From Ctena decussata (lineage: Eukaryota > Mollusca > Bivalvia > Lucinida > Lucinidae), in assembly GCA_963989385.1 (NCBI GenBank), contig OZ022508.1, positions 28,046,166 through 28,110,165 of the forward strand: a stretch of 64,000 nt of DNA, given 5' to 3'. The notes under the pieces were generated by a model that made no database searches, was not told the origin of the DNA, and worked only from the letters and a program-made list of their open reading frames with translations. Numbering within the stretch: the first letter of the stretch is position 1; each line of letters starts with the position of its first letter. The translations under genes were made by a program, and so were the position numbers. Shown in pieces: positions 48,101 to 60,100 of this stretch.

Positions 48101-51100
48101 AAGGGGAGCTGACTAAGCCTTAAAACTAAATGCAATACTCATACTGTATTAAATTTCAGGAAGAGACTTTAAGTTAATAATTCCGAGAAGTTCGCAGGTA
48201 CAGATAAAGTTATCTGTGCTTTCATTAATTTTTCCTTTATTGAAATTATATGTGAATTTGCATTGATTAAAACACAAGCATGTGAAATTTCAAGCATACT
48301 TCTGAGTGTGAAATCACAAGTACACCGTGGACATTTAAACGATAAACCATGTGACCAAACTTTTTATTCAGTGTTTCTTGTGATGTCATTGAACTATTTT
48401 AACCCTCAATGCGCCAAAAAACAGACTAAATTTACGTCTGCAGAATTTCAAAATATGTTTCGTCCAAGCGATATCATATTGAGAATTCAAACACTAGAGG
48501 GCAAACAGTGTAGATTCCCATGAGGTGGCTCATTATGAGCCACCTCATCTGGATCTACACTGTTTGCCAATTCAACAATTTTAAGTTTTGGCGCTTTAAG
48601 GGTTAATGCTTTCAGAGCATGTGTATGAACACAAACCAAGTTAGTATTTCAACTGGCTTGCATGTTTTTGCATTTTTTTATGAAGCTGCTATTGTCAGAC
48701 TGACATTTGTTACTGAAATGCAGGAAGTCTTATTCTATGTTGTAAGCCATATCATGATAAAAACTATCTAAATGTATGTGGAAAATTGCAGGTGTGCTGA
48801 ACTAAAATCTGATGATAAAACCAAATAACAGAATAACAAGAACTGAGAATTAAAGTGAGATTGGGATGATTTCTGTTAACATCTACATGTGGGAAAATTA
48901 TAAAATGTATACCAGGTGCTTTTTCTTTGGCCTCTTTCTCTGCAACTTTAAAAGTGTACATCCATCAGCATTACAATAAGTCATTGATTTTTGAAGAAAT
49001 TTACATAAATCAGAGGCAAGAAGCAGACTGTCAAAAGATAATGACAATATTTCAAATTAGTAGAATATGTTATACTGTTAGGATAGAATACAACTATTTC
49101 TGAAAGAAATCACGAAAATGCCAGCAAAGCTGATTGAAATGTTTTTGTTTTTTTGTCTTTTTTTCAATTACCCATTTTCAGTAAAAGTAATAGTGTTGAA
49201 ACCATTTATAGCCATTACACAATAAACCAACTTAGCCGGTCAAACCTGTTTCAACCTTCCAGCATGTCATACACAGGTAAATATGTAGTGTACAGGTACT
49301 GATTATGTAAGACAGGAATTCCACGTTGTACAAAGTTTTTAATTGGAAATTATGACAGACATGAGTGCAGAAAATAAAGATTTCAAGGGAAAGAAATCTA
49401 TGCCAAGTAATTCACTTTGAAAAAGTGGAAACAAAACAAATTTAAAGAGTAACTACACTTCAGGATCCCAAACCCTATCCCCAACATCAAAGGGAAAGAT
49501 TGACAAAGGCATCCCAACAAACGATAAATTACAAGTGATAAGCCAAGTCAGCAGCTCTTTCCCAAATAGGTGGCAACTCAGCTGTCCTCACCAAACTAAA
49601 TAATTTAGACCAACAGAAGGGTTACAATAGACTAAGCAAATTATACGAAAAACATTTAACAACTAATTTTACCTATTTTCAATTTTAATCATAGAAGGGT
49701 TAAAATGATAACACAATAAACCAAACAGCACCGAACATAAAACAAATGCAACCGCAATGAAAGTATCGCCTTGGGACGGTCAGTAATAACTACTAATTTA
49801 AAAGCTATTAAAGCCTCAACCAGCCTTGGAATATGTCAGACACTGTCTAAACTGTGTAATGGACATGTTCATTTCTTTACCAAAGATTAAAGAATATGAG
49901 CCGCAACATGACAAAACCAACAAAGTGGCATGTGCCCCCAGCCAGGAAAGACTCAGATTTGCCTGGGCATCTGCCCAGTCTGATCAGAGTCTTCGCTGTC
50001 CACATGAAGATAGCTTAGACCCTTAGCAACCCTTAAAGCACATAGCCAAGATGCTTATTGAATTGAGCAGATTCCCAGGCTGAACTGAGTCTTTGCTGGG
50101 TTCACATGCCACTTTGTTGGTTTTGTCGTGTCGTGGCTCACATATCTATTTAACACCCAGCTTCAGATAGGGCCATGCAAAATGGTGCACAAGCAAGGTT
50201 GTCTGATTTCTATGAAACTTTGCATACACATTGGGTATGTCAACCCTTTTCAAGATACTAAGTATTTCGGCAACTACTTCCTGTTTAACAGCGCCATCTA
50301 TCGTCAAAAGAAGAACTACTACCGGTAGTAACAAACATTATCTATGAATTATTTTCAGTTCAATTCTCCTAACGACGTTCCCCAAGTGGCTCTATGAATT
50401 ATTGTAAGATAAACCTCTTATATAGAGGGATAGTTAATACAAAAAGAATCAAATGAACTTTTTACAACTGATATCTAAACAGCTGATATAAACTTACCTT
50501 GTAGTAATTCTTGAATGCCTTTCCAGGGTAAGCGATGCTCCACACAACTGTACAGCTTGTCATCATTTTTGTCTCTGTTGCCTTGGCTACGATCTCGAGA
50601 CTTCCTCAAACCCGCACTAACAGGACGCTGCTTCTGTTGTTTCCTAAATATTAATTGAATTTCATATTGTTATATTTCGAAGGTTACATGGAAGATAGGG
50701 GAGAGCTGGTTAACTTCGGACAGCGGGTAAATTTGGACAGTGACATTGTTTCCTTTATATGTCAGTTGTTTGAAATCTAAACAAAAATAACTGGCCAAAC
50801 AGTGAAAATCCTTATGAGATGGCTCATTATGAGCCATCTCATCTGGATTTTCACTGTTTGCAATGGTATGTCCAAATTTACCCCAATGTCCGTAGTTACC
50901 CGACTCTCCCCTAAATTAAGACTGTATTTCATGAATCTGCAGACTGCATTACTATTAGTACTATTAGATTTCAAACGCTACCTAGTGTATGATATGAACC
51001 ATATAGTTTGCGTCATACAGATTATTTCATTTCAGTGTTTGTGCCATGTAAATAACTTTCATGATGCGTGCTTATTTAACACTAAAGATAATTTGAGAAG

Positions 51101-54100
51101 CAACATGACAAAACCAACAAAGTGGCATGTGCACCCAGCAACTGGCAGCCACCCGGTCTGATTAGAGTCTTTGTTATGTACTATAAGGGTAGCTAAGGGT
51201 CTACACCATCTCCATACAGACAGTGAAAACTGATCAGACTGGACAGATGCCTAGGCTGATCTGTGTTTTCGCTGGGTGCACAGACTAATAAAAGACTCAG
51301 ATCAAACTAAGGATAGCTAAGGGTCACCTCCATGCCCACAGTGAAGACTCTGTTCAGACAGGGCAGATGCCCAGCCTGATCTGAGTCTTTGCTGGGTGCA
51401 CATGCCACTTTGTTGGTTTTGTCATGTCACAGCTCAAATATGGTATACAGCATTTAGCTTTTTTATGTGAACTCAAAATGCATACAGTAATAACAGATGT
51501 GACATCACTTTGTTTTAGTCCAAACAAACATTTTCATTCTATAATGCAGTGTTCTCCCCAGAAATTACAGAAGGCATGTCGCTTTTAGCCTAAAAACCAG
51601 ATTTTGACTTGTTGATCAATTTTTAAAATCCTTAATGTAGCATTTTTTGTCAAAATTAGCCTAAATTTACATTATTGATAGTTTATAGATGATCCTTAAT
51701 GCATCTAAAACAACTTTATTGGCTGAGAAATGAAAATAATTGCACTTTAATAAATTTTCACTGGAAATTAAGGCATGTTGCAAAGGTAATTTGAAGAGGA
51801 AGGCATGTTGCAAGCGACATGCCTTAATTGTCTGGGGAGATCCCTGATAATAGTTCTATCAATGTAGTAGAAATAGAACACTTATAGTCCAGGGGCCGTA
51901 TTTATCAAACAACTTAAGTGGTTGCTATGCTGTTGCTAAGGCTGAATTTCTATGAAGGAGATTCCCTAAACTATGAAATTTGCTCTGGAGGAACAGTCTT
52001 TTGCAGACTGTTCCTCCAGGGCGAATTTCATAGTTGTAGGGAATCTCCTTCATAGAAATTCCTCCTTAGCAACAGCATAGCAACGACTTAAGTCCTTTTA
52101 TAAATACGGCCCCACTTTATTCCATCCTGATTCTAGATTATTTTGAAGATACTAGATGGTTTTTCAATGAAAAACAATCATTTTGCTGTGTCCACAGACA
52201 CATTTATTCTTTCATTCTATCTGAGACTAATTAGATTGCTGTTTTGTCACCTTAAATTGTAATATTATACAACTACTGACTACTGAAGCCTAAGACATGA
52301 TGTGATGTCAACCAGACAATACCAAAATTGTCCAACACCCCAGCCTAACATGATACCTTTTATAAACGTCAGCACTGGCTGGTCTTCCCCTGTTCCCAGC
52401 TTGCCTGACTGGGGAAACTGACCTTTCACTCAGGTTACCATTGGGTGCAGAGAGATCATGACCTTCACTCCTGTCTGAACTTGGACCCGGTGTGTCAGTG
52501 CTCATCCTTAAAAACACGAAAATATGATTAAAGAGAGGAAAGAATGCTAAGTAATAATGGCAGGCACTGTCTATTCTTGCACACCGGATAGAAAATGCCA
52601 TTTTTTTTCATCTGGGATAGAAAATCTTACCTTACCCAGGTGTTCTTACCCACGACTGGATAAAAATCACAAGCACTCAATGCATTGGTTGTATTGGAGG
52701 TCACGTATCTGAGTCATCAAGTGACGTTGGCATTTTAGATGACGACATCACGAAGATGGCAAAAATGATGTCAGTTTATGCACGTCAAAGGTTGATGTAA
52801 AGAACTAAATGGCGATGGTTGAAAGCGGCACCTTCTTTCAAAATCAAATAGAAACCTCTCAAGTACTAAAATTACGCATTTTAACAAGTTCTAAAGTTAA
52901 AACAATGCGTGGTGTGCAAGAAAAAGTATCTTTCATTGGTGTGAGGTGCAGATAGAAATATCCATCACTCGGGATCACTGTTCGGCATCACGAGGTTATG
53001 GCTTCAACAGTGAAATAGAAGCGCTAGCAAGATTCTGTAACATGGTTAATGTCTTTCTTTATTTGCAGTAACTAGTAACTATTCATTGCATTCTTGCTTA
53101 TTATATCTAAATTCCAATTATTCATCTATAGTGCAGCCTATCTGTATATATGAGGTATAACTGATAATTCCCAATTAAGATTTTTTTCTAATTTCTTCAT
53201 AAAAACCAGTACTGTGTTCCCCCAGCAAGGGAGTTCAAATGCTGGACCACAGTGGATAGGTGGAATTATTTCAGAAACCATCAAAATAGTAGCTCTCCTC
53301 TTATCAAGACTTCTGTGTATTACCCAAAGGCGTAGCTAGGTATACTGCAAATACGCAAGTGCGTATTGAAATTTTGTCAAAATCGACAAAATTTCAAAAC
53401 GCACCTACAAATTTGCATTCTGAAAATTTATAAATTAGACCAGATTTCAATACCAATTACCAAAGTGGCTGAAATACTAGCTTTCCCTTCAAGAAGTAGA
53501 GAATAAAACATGGTTGTGCGTATTATGAAATTGCCCCTAGTTATGCCCCTGTTACCTGAGACTAGAAGAGGTCTTCAGTTCACCAGGGTTGTATGATGAC
53601 CACGCAGTACTTGATCTGGCCCATTTCCGCTGATACCCTGGAGCTTCGACAGACTGCCTCACCTTGGATTTGACTGGTTTGCCCTTTGAAGACTTTGGCC
53701 TTTTGCCTTTTGACCCTTTTTTACCCACTAACTGCATCAAAAATGGCTGGTCTCTTTCTGGTGATGATTCTTCCTGACGACTGGTCTCCTCCTGCTTAAA
53801 TTTACCATAAAAATTCTAAGAGTGGAGACACATAATACAAATATCTTTTATAATTAGGCCAAGTAAAAATATATGTCTGTTTAGGGGAACAGGTCTGAAA
53901 ATTTTAGGTAGGGTAGGAACAACATATTTTTTTTATTTTTATTTAGACAAAAAACATACAGAATTAAACTTTCAAAATGCTCAAAATGCATAAAATTATA
54001 TATTCTCAGAAAGCCTGAAAAAATCCTATGTTTCACCAGTGAATGTTGGTAGGGTCAAGTTACCCTCAACACACATATTTTTCATGTGGCCTTACCTTAA

Positions 54101-57100
54101 TGTTCCCTAAAGATGCAGATTATATGGTAAACCATGTAGGCCCTGAAAAGACTGCTCCTAAAGGAGCAGTATTATCTGGGTCTGCATTGTTTGTATGGTA
54201 AACAGTATAGACCCTGATTAGACTGCTCCTTTAGGATTAGTTTGATCTGGCACTGCACTATTTGCTCTAACCTTTTTTTTGTCCCTGCACTTAATTTTTA
54301 CAGCACATCTTGTAAGCAGACTCAATTCATTTTTACAGCAGTATCCCTGCTCAAATGTCTTATTCCTCATAATTTTTAGATGGAGCTTAACACGCATGTA
54401 AACCCAATCTAACTCTGATTTCAATTCAGCTAGAACACTTTTACAAGATAAAATGCCAATTTGGTAACAGAAGTAGCCTTTTTTTTTATTAAGTGACCCA
54501 GTATTTCAGTGGTGAATAGTCAAGTGATTAGAGGTGCTTTGCTATGGTCCAGCCAGTGACCGAAAAATTATTTCTATCAACCCAGCAGTAAATGGGTATC
54601 TCTTTTGAGTCCGGGAAGGACAAAAGCAGTGAAAATAGAAGGATGCTGTGCCCAAGATAAGATAGGCCTCTAACACCCACTGTTCCTACCCTATATGAAT
54701 CCTCTGCCTTTGAAAAAAATCATAACATATTCACAAGCCTGTGTATTCTCAAAAAAAAAAAAAAAAAAAAAAAAAGATTGTGGCCTCTGATAACTGCAAC
54801 CCCCGGCCTCCCCCCTCACAATACTCTGGCCAAATTAAGAAAAATTTTGATAATACCCAGAGCTCTAGATAAGATGGGTATTTGATGATAATTGAGGGAT
54901 AATTTTTTATTTCTCATTGAAACCATATGTTGTGACCCTCATCTGAACTGTCTTGTCGAGAGGGTTCAGATGAGTGGTCACAACATATGTTTCTATGCAG
55001 AATTAACAAAAATAATCCCTAATTATCACCAAATACTCCCTATTATCTAGAGCTCTGATACCTGATCATCATCAGCCAGTGTAGGATCAAACAGAAGTTG
55101 CCAGTCATCCATACCCTCTTCTGGTCTTATTAAAGCAGGTACGGGACTATGTGGTCCACTAGCAACTCTAATATTGTTCAGAGCTTTTTCTGGAAAGTGT
55201 TCCTCAACTGAATCCAATGACTGCCATGCTGCCATGGTTAAACTCTGCTTCACATCCTCAGTTTTCTTAACAGCTGCTTCTCCAGTCGATGTAGAAGGCA
55301 AATTGGTACTGTCAGCTATGGGAACTACAGCATCATTCTTGTTTTCCAGCTTCTGCAGATCTTTTTCAATATCAATTTTTTCATGTAAGTCTGGTGGGTC
55401 ACTGTCATCTTCATCACTGCTTCCATCTGGCAAATTTAAAATAGGAACAATTCTCTGCCCACGACTAGAATTTTTGCATTCTCGACTCTCTTCATAACCA
55501 AATATTTCAACATCTATAGCTCCATGACCCCTTTTGTTTCTCCTTTCTTGTTTAGCTCTGGCCTTTTGGCTCTCAGTTAAATCAGCTGTCTCCTGTTTAT
55601 CAAGGATATTTACAGGATCTACATGTGAAAAATCAATAGAGCCAAGCTGCGAGAAGTCCATTGAATCTGTTACAAGTTTAAGAGCAAGTTCACTTGAGTC
55701 AAATGCTAAGTTTGCACCAAAGTTAGGTATTTCAGGAGGAATCAGTACTTCTTCATTAATGGGACTAGATGTTTCAAAATGCAAATAGTTTTTGTCTTTC
55801 TCATGAGAAGTATTTTCCACACTACTGTCTGCATAATTATTACCCTCTAAATGCACTTTATCACTATTCATAGAATCATTTTGCACAGCCTTGTTATTCA
55901 TAATAATTCTCTCCTTATTCTTATTATCAAAATTCTGTACATTTGAGTTTTTATCTACTGAACATGATAAACTGGGAGCATTGTTTAAATCTAATGTTTG
56001 AGCAATGACTGGTTCTTTATCACTAATTCCAATTTCTTCAATCCAAGACTGAACTTTGGATTTCAAATTTTCATCAGCAGGTAATGATTTATGTTCTAGC
56101 ATAGCCTGTCTTCTCTTTGCAAAATGTGATTTAACATAGCCTTTTACAACTGGGTCAGTGATTGTGTCACATATATCATCTTCAACCTCTTGTTCTATCT
56201 TAGCATTTATGTTATGTATTATCTCTTGATCATCACTTGAAGGTCTGCCACTATCTTTTCCATCTGATTTATTTGGAGAAACATTTAATTTTGGGTCACT
56301 GATATCTTTTGAAGTTTTCATCAATCCTAAGTCTAAGGTAATAGGTTTTTCAAAACTGTCGTCTTCCTCTGCTTGAGCTACAACATCAGTGCTATCAGTT
56401 TCAAATTTCTTATCAAAATCCTTAAAGGTACTTAAAGGCTGTTCATTTCCATCAATATTAATTGAAGAAGCACAGGCAGTATTATCTTTCCCATTTAGTT
56501 TATCCACTTGTTCTAGGGCACCATTTGACAACTTATCAGTAGTGTTGTCTTTTGATGGCATTGTGACTGGCTTGGTTCTAATTTTGCCTTGCCTATTTTT
56601 ACTTACTAATTTTGGTTCAATACCTATTATCATTTCTCCACAGTGTGTACACCAAGACATATATTCTTTATTAAATCCTTCACATTCTGGACAAATTATA
56701 AGTAATTTACCTTTCTTCACTTTTTGTCCATCTTGCATTTTGTCCTCATTCAGGAATTTTTCGTTCCTCACTAAGTCACCTTTCACAATGTCTGCATCAA
56801 TTCCTAGCTCATTCAACCTTTCAGTTATACCACCTGCCTTAACACTAAACCCTGTAACAGCAGTGTTAACTAATGTATCACCATCAGAATTGTTGTCTTC
56901 AATTTTTGACTTGGTTTCAGTTGTAACAACAACATCATGCTTGGAATGAGCAGGTGTCACACCTGCTTTTTCTATCTTTTCTTCAGTATCATCTAGCACT
57001 TTAAAAGTCTCCACTTTATTTTCAGCCTCCACTTCAGACTGTGATTTTTGCTGCAAATCCAATCCGTGTTTTTTATCTGCTATGTCAAAATTCTCAGGAT

Positions 57101-60100
57101 CAGTTGTTTTAAAGATTTCATTCAATTTTTGATTATCATAAAATTCATTGTTAATTACATTTGCCTCTGGTATTGCTGTTAAGTTGTCATCAAAGGAATT
57201 GTATTCGTTTCCACCTGGTAATTCAGACAATACATCTGAAATTGCATCAGCATTTGATTTTGGTGAAGACTGATAAAGATTTTCCAATGACTGAAAGTAT
57301 CTTTCTATTGAAGCTTTAGCAAATTTTCTCTGCTTTTCTACTATTTCAGCTTCAGTTAGTTTTTCATCTTCTTGTTCCTGTCGTCTGAAACAAACCAACA
57401 TATTCTTGCAAGTAGGGTACAAATCAAACATAACCATAGCTGGAAGTGTTATCCTTATCAAACAGAAATTTTTAATCAAGAAACGATATATAAACACTTC
57501 ACTTTAAATATTGTCCAACAGATATAACTTTCTCAAAAACAACAAATCATTAATGATTCTTATAACTATACATAACAGAATCTGAAAAATCCAAATTTTT
57601 CAATGTTTTTGCAAAATATTTTCAATTTACGGTAATGCAAAAACTAAGCAGTTTCACTGAAGGTTGTCATATGCTTGTTAGAACATCCAAAATATTGTTG
57701 TAAGCAATAGCATAGACTTGTTGTTTACTATAGTTGTGGGCGTATATGCATGAAATGGTACAAATATATTCACCAGTCTGCACTTGCATTGCATGGTATC
57801 ACTGGTCAGGTGATAGAACTATGTTGTAAATAAACACTGAACTGCTATATAGTTTTCTGAGTAAAAAGGTGTATTCTTAACAAGAGGCCCAAATGGGCCT
57901 GATATCGCTCACCTGGCTATTGTGCAACAGGACCATTCTGATACAAAATTGGTCCAATACCACTGAGAATTTCTCATTTTCACATTTTGCTACTTTTAGT
58001 AACAGAGGCCAACTTGCCTGGTCTTTATATATTTACTTTTGAAATACCTCAATGCAAGAATCATTTTGCCACAAATTTCATCAAAATCCATTCAGGGGTT
58101 ACTGAGATATTGCCAGTTCATGTTGTGTACTATTTTTAGTAATGGCAGATGGCGGCCATCTTGGATTGCTAAAATGTAAGAAATCGAAAAGCCTTCATGC
58201 AAGGACCATATATCAGTCATCCGGAGTCTGACACAAATTTGGTCCAATTCCATTGAGATTTTCTAATTTTCACATTATTCTATTTTTAGTAACAGAGGCC
58301 AACATGACTGGTCTACAGTTAGATAGTTTTGAAACATCTCAATGCAAGAATCATTTTGACACAAATTTCGTCAAAATCCATTCAGCGGTTACTTGATATT
58401 GTCATTTTCATGTTTTGTGCTATTTTTAGTAACGGCAGATGGCAGCCATCTTGGAATGCCAAAATGCAAAAAATCGAAAAAGCTTAATGAAAGGACCATT
58501 CTGACACAAAATTAACCCAATTCCATTGACATTTTCTAATTTTCACATTTTTCTATTTTTAGTAACAGAGGCCAATATGACTGGTCTACAGTTAGATATT
58601 TTTGAAACATCTCAATGCAAGAATCATTTTGACACAAATTTCGTCAAAATCCATTCAGCGGTTACTGAGATATTGTCATTTTCATGTTTTGTGCTATTTT
58701 TAGTAACGGCAGATGGCAGCCATCTTGGAATGCCAAACTGCAATTACTCGAAACGACTTCATGCCAGGAAAATTCTGACACAAAATTGGTCCAATTCCAT
58801 TCAAGGGTTCTTGAATAATTGTCATTTTTATGGTTGTTCTATTTTTAGTAACACCAGATGGCGGCCATCTTGGAATGCCAAATTGCAATTAATCGAAACG
58901 GCTTCATGCAAGGAACATTCTGACACAAAATTGGTCCAATTCCATTCAAGGGTTCTTGAGTAATTGTCATTTTTATGTTTGTGCTATTTTTAGTAACGGC
59001 CCCCATGGTGGCCATCTTGGATAGTCAACTGGCACAAAATTGAAATAATTCCATTCAAGAACCATTTCTGACCAAATCTGGTCAGAATTGGTTGCATTTT
59101 CTTTAGATATTGACATTTGAGCAAAATCGGACTTGTAACGCTAAGTAGGTCACTGTGACCTAATTCCGCTATAGATTTTTTTTATTTTTACAATTTTTCA
59201 ATACCAAGGTCCCACTTATGTTCCATGCAATCTTTCAACCAAATATACCAAATGGTTCTGGAGAAGAAGTTGATTTTGTTGTTTTTGCTATTTTTAGTAA
59301 TGGCAGCCATCTTGGATTCTTGACCTGACCCAATTTTACAATTTTGAAACCCTGCAGTCTGGTCATGCTCCATGTGAAATTTGAGATCCATGGGTTCAGT
59401 GGTTTTAGAGAAGAAGTTGTTTGAAGTTGATTAAATAGGTCATTTTTTGACATTGGCATTTGAGCAAAATTACACACGTAAACAGAAAGTAAACAGAAAG
59501 TAGGTCACTGTGACAAAACTCCGCTACAGATTTTTTTCATTTTTACAATTTTGAATACCAAGGTTTCACTGATGTTCCATGCCAAAATTCAGACAAATAT
59601 ACCCGGTGGTTCTGGAGAAGAAGTTTATTTTGTTGTTTTTGCTATTTTTAGTAACGGCGGCCATCTTGGATTTTCAACCTGACCCAATTTTACAATTCTG
59701 AGACCCTGGAGTCAGGTCATGCTCCATGTGAAATTTGAGAACCATGGGACCAGTAGTTTTACAGAAGAGGATGTTTGAATATTTGTTTTTAGGTGTTGAC
59801 GGACGACGCATGGACGCACGACGGACGCATTGGTATGACAATAGCTCACTATTGCCCTTCGGGCCAGGTGAGCTAAAAATTGATAATATATGGGTGACAC
59901 AAAAAGTAGAAAATGGATTCAGAATAAAAATGCAATGAATTGTGCAAATTTTGTTCAAAGGACAGCATCTGCTGGTCACAGGCTATAATACGTAAGACTA
60001 AACTAGAATTCCAACAGCCAAGTCTTACTTCCTTGTAATAAAGAGGTGAAAAAAATGACATATTTTAGGTGCTTTTTTTGTAATTCTACTTTTTATGCAA

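Larger units (their letters stand above)
46865..50497. other. Intron between FBXL exons 6 and 7, remaining part
   Basis: No exon found. Holds a palindromic element at about 47583-47757 (AGTGCTCATATATTATTGAA / TTCAATAATACATGAGCAC), the element at 48399, the element at 49896 and otherwise AT-rich unique sequence. Confidence 0.5.

Noticed and set aside
56389..56949. 186-codon plus-strand open frame
   Set aside because: Antisense shadow of FBXL exon 3, which is supported by splice phase and the zinc finger.
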